Source: Lepisosteus oculatus (lineage: Eukaryota; Chordata; Actinopteri; Semionotiformes; Lepisosteidae). From it: a stretch of 64,000 nt of DNA. The translations under genes and the position numbers were made by a program. Positions 63,436-64,000 of this stretch are shown piece after piece. The stretch is taken from contig NC_090703.1 of NCBI RefSeq assembly GCF_040954835.1, positions 15,637,444 through 15,701,443 of the forward strand. The letters are read 5' to 3'. Under the pieces are notes generated by a model. The model did no database searches and had not been told where the DNA came from. It saw only the letters and a program-made list of their open reading frames with translations. Each line of letters opens with the position of its first letter. The stretch's first letter is position 1.

Positions 63436-64000
63436 GTATTTCAAGGGTCATAATGCCAATCACTGTGCTAGAAGACCTTTCAGTGTATTGTATGTTATTT
63501 ATTAAAAATCTGTGTGTTTTCTAATTTCATGACATTTAAACATTGTTGTATTAAATGATTCTCTGTTCTAGTTAAACTGATTAACAATTTCCACACTGAA
63601 TATGAGGAATTCTTGGAGTCTACCATGATTTTCTTCCCCATTCTAGTTGCCCAATCTGCTAGTTGATTTTTTAAGGCACAGTTCAAATGGCATTTATCAA
63701 ACCAATCATCTTCAGCATTGCACAAATATCAAGCAGAACACAAATGTCCCACAGAAGTCCATTATCAGTTACTACATATAGAAAACAAATCAAATAGGCC
63801 ACACAATGGGATTATGCAAATTACATAAAATAGTATTCCAAATATTTTTTCTTAACTACAATACTAGCACTCAATGCTGTTTTACAATAAGGAACAAACA
63901 AAACTTTTCATATCAACTTTTGATACACAACTTTTAATAAACCTTTTTAACAAAAATCTTTTAATATCATAGTACAATCTAGTGTATCAGTGGGTTGTTT

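Overview
The window is vertebrate nuclear DNA, most likely from a ray-finned fish. It is AT-rich, has split genes with GT-AG introns, and carries repeats typical of fish genomes: 5S-rRNA-derived SINEs with (ATT)n tails, tRNA-derived SINEs, L2/Maui-type LINE fragments, Tc1 transposons and solo LTRs. The species cannot be fixed from sequence alone. I see no bacterial, viral-genome or CRISPR content.

Layout. 1-4.2 kb: no recognisable gene; it ends at a CpG-rich promoter (about 4.2-4.5 kb) that looks like the start of a minus-strand gene running out of the window to the left. 4.9-10 kb: repeat-rich intergenic DNA. 10.9-17.5 kb: a three-coding-exon acyl-CoA thioesterase / bile-acid-CoA acyltransferase family gene (420 aa, Ser-Asp-His triad, C-terminal AKL peroxisomal signal), plus strand. 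17.6-22.4 kb: decayed Tc1, one solo LTR and otherwise unmarked DNA. 23.2-39.5 kb: gpr176, an orphan class A GPCR, complete in three coding exons (533 aa). 39.5-58.9 kb: intergenic DNA with many SINEs, three solo LTRs and two unassigned candidate coding exons. 59.4-63.4 kb: first eight coding exons of fsip1, which continues past the right edge.

The gpr176-fsip1 pair in the same order and orientation matches the neighbourhood of human 15q14, which supports both identifications. The thioesterase gene beside gpr176 is not part of that human neighbourhood as I know it. The three genes have no evident shared pathway: one is peroxisomal lipid metabolism, one a Gz-linked clock receptor, one a sperm-flagellum protein.

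I did not find a convincing new biological system. The best leads are the two unassigned splice-bounded exons between gpr176 and fsip1, a three-unit tandem repeat of about 480 bp in a gpr176 intron, two similar acidic mini-exons in fsip1, a CTCF-like core motif carried by the 5S-SINE, and several nested or chimeric transposons. All coordinates of repeats are read by eye, so ends may be off by tens of bases.
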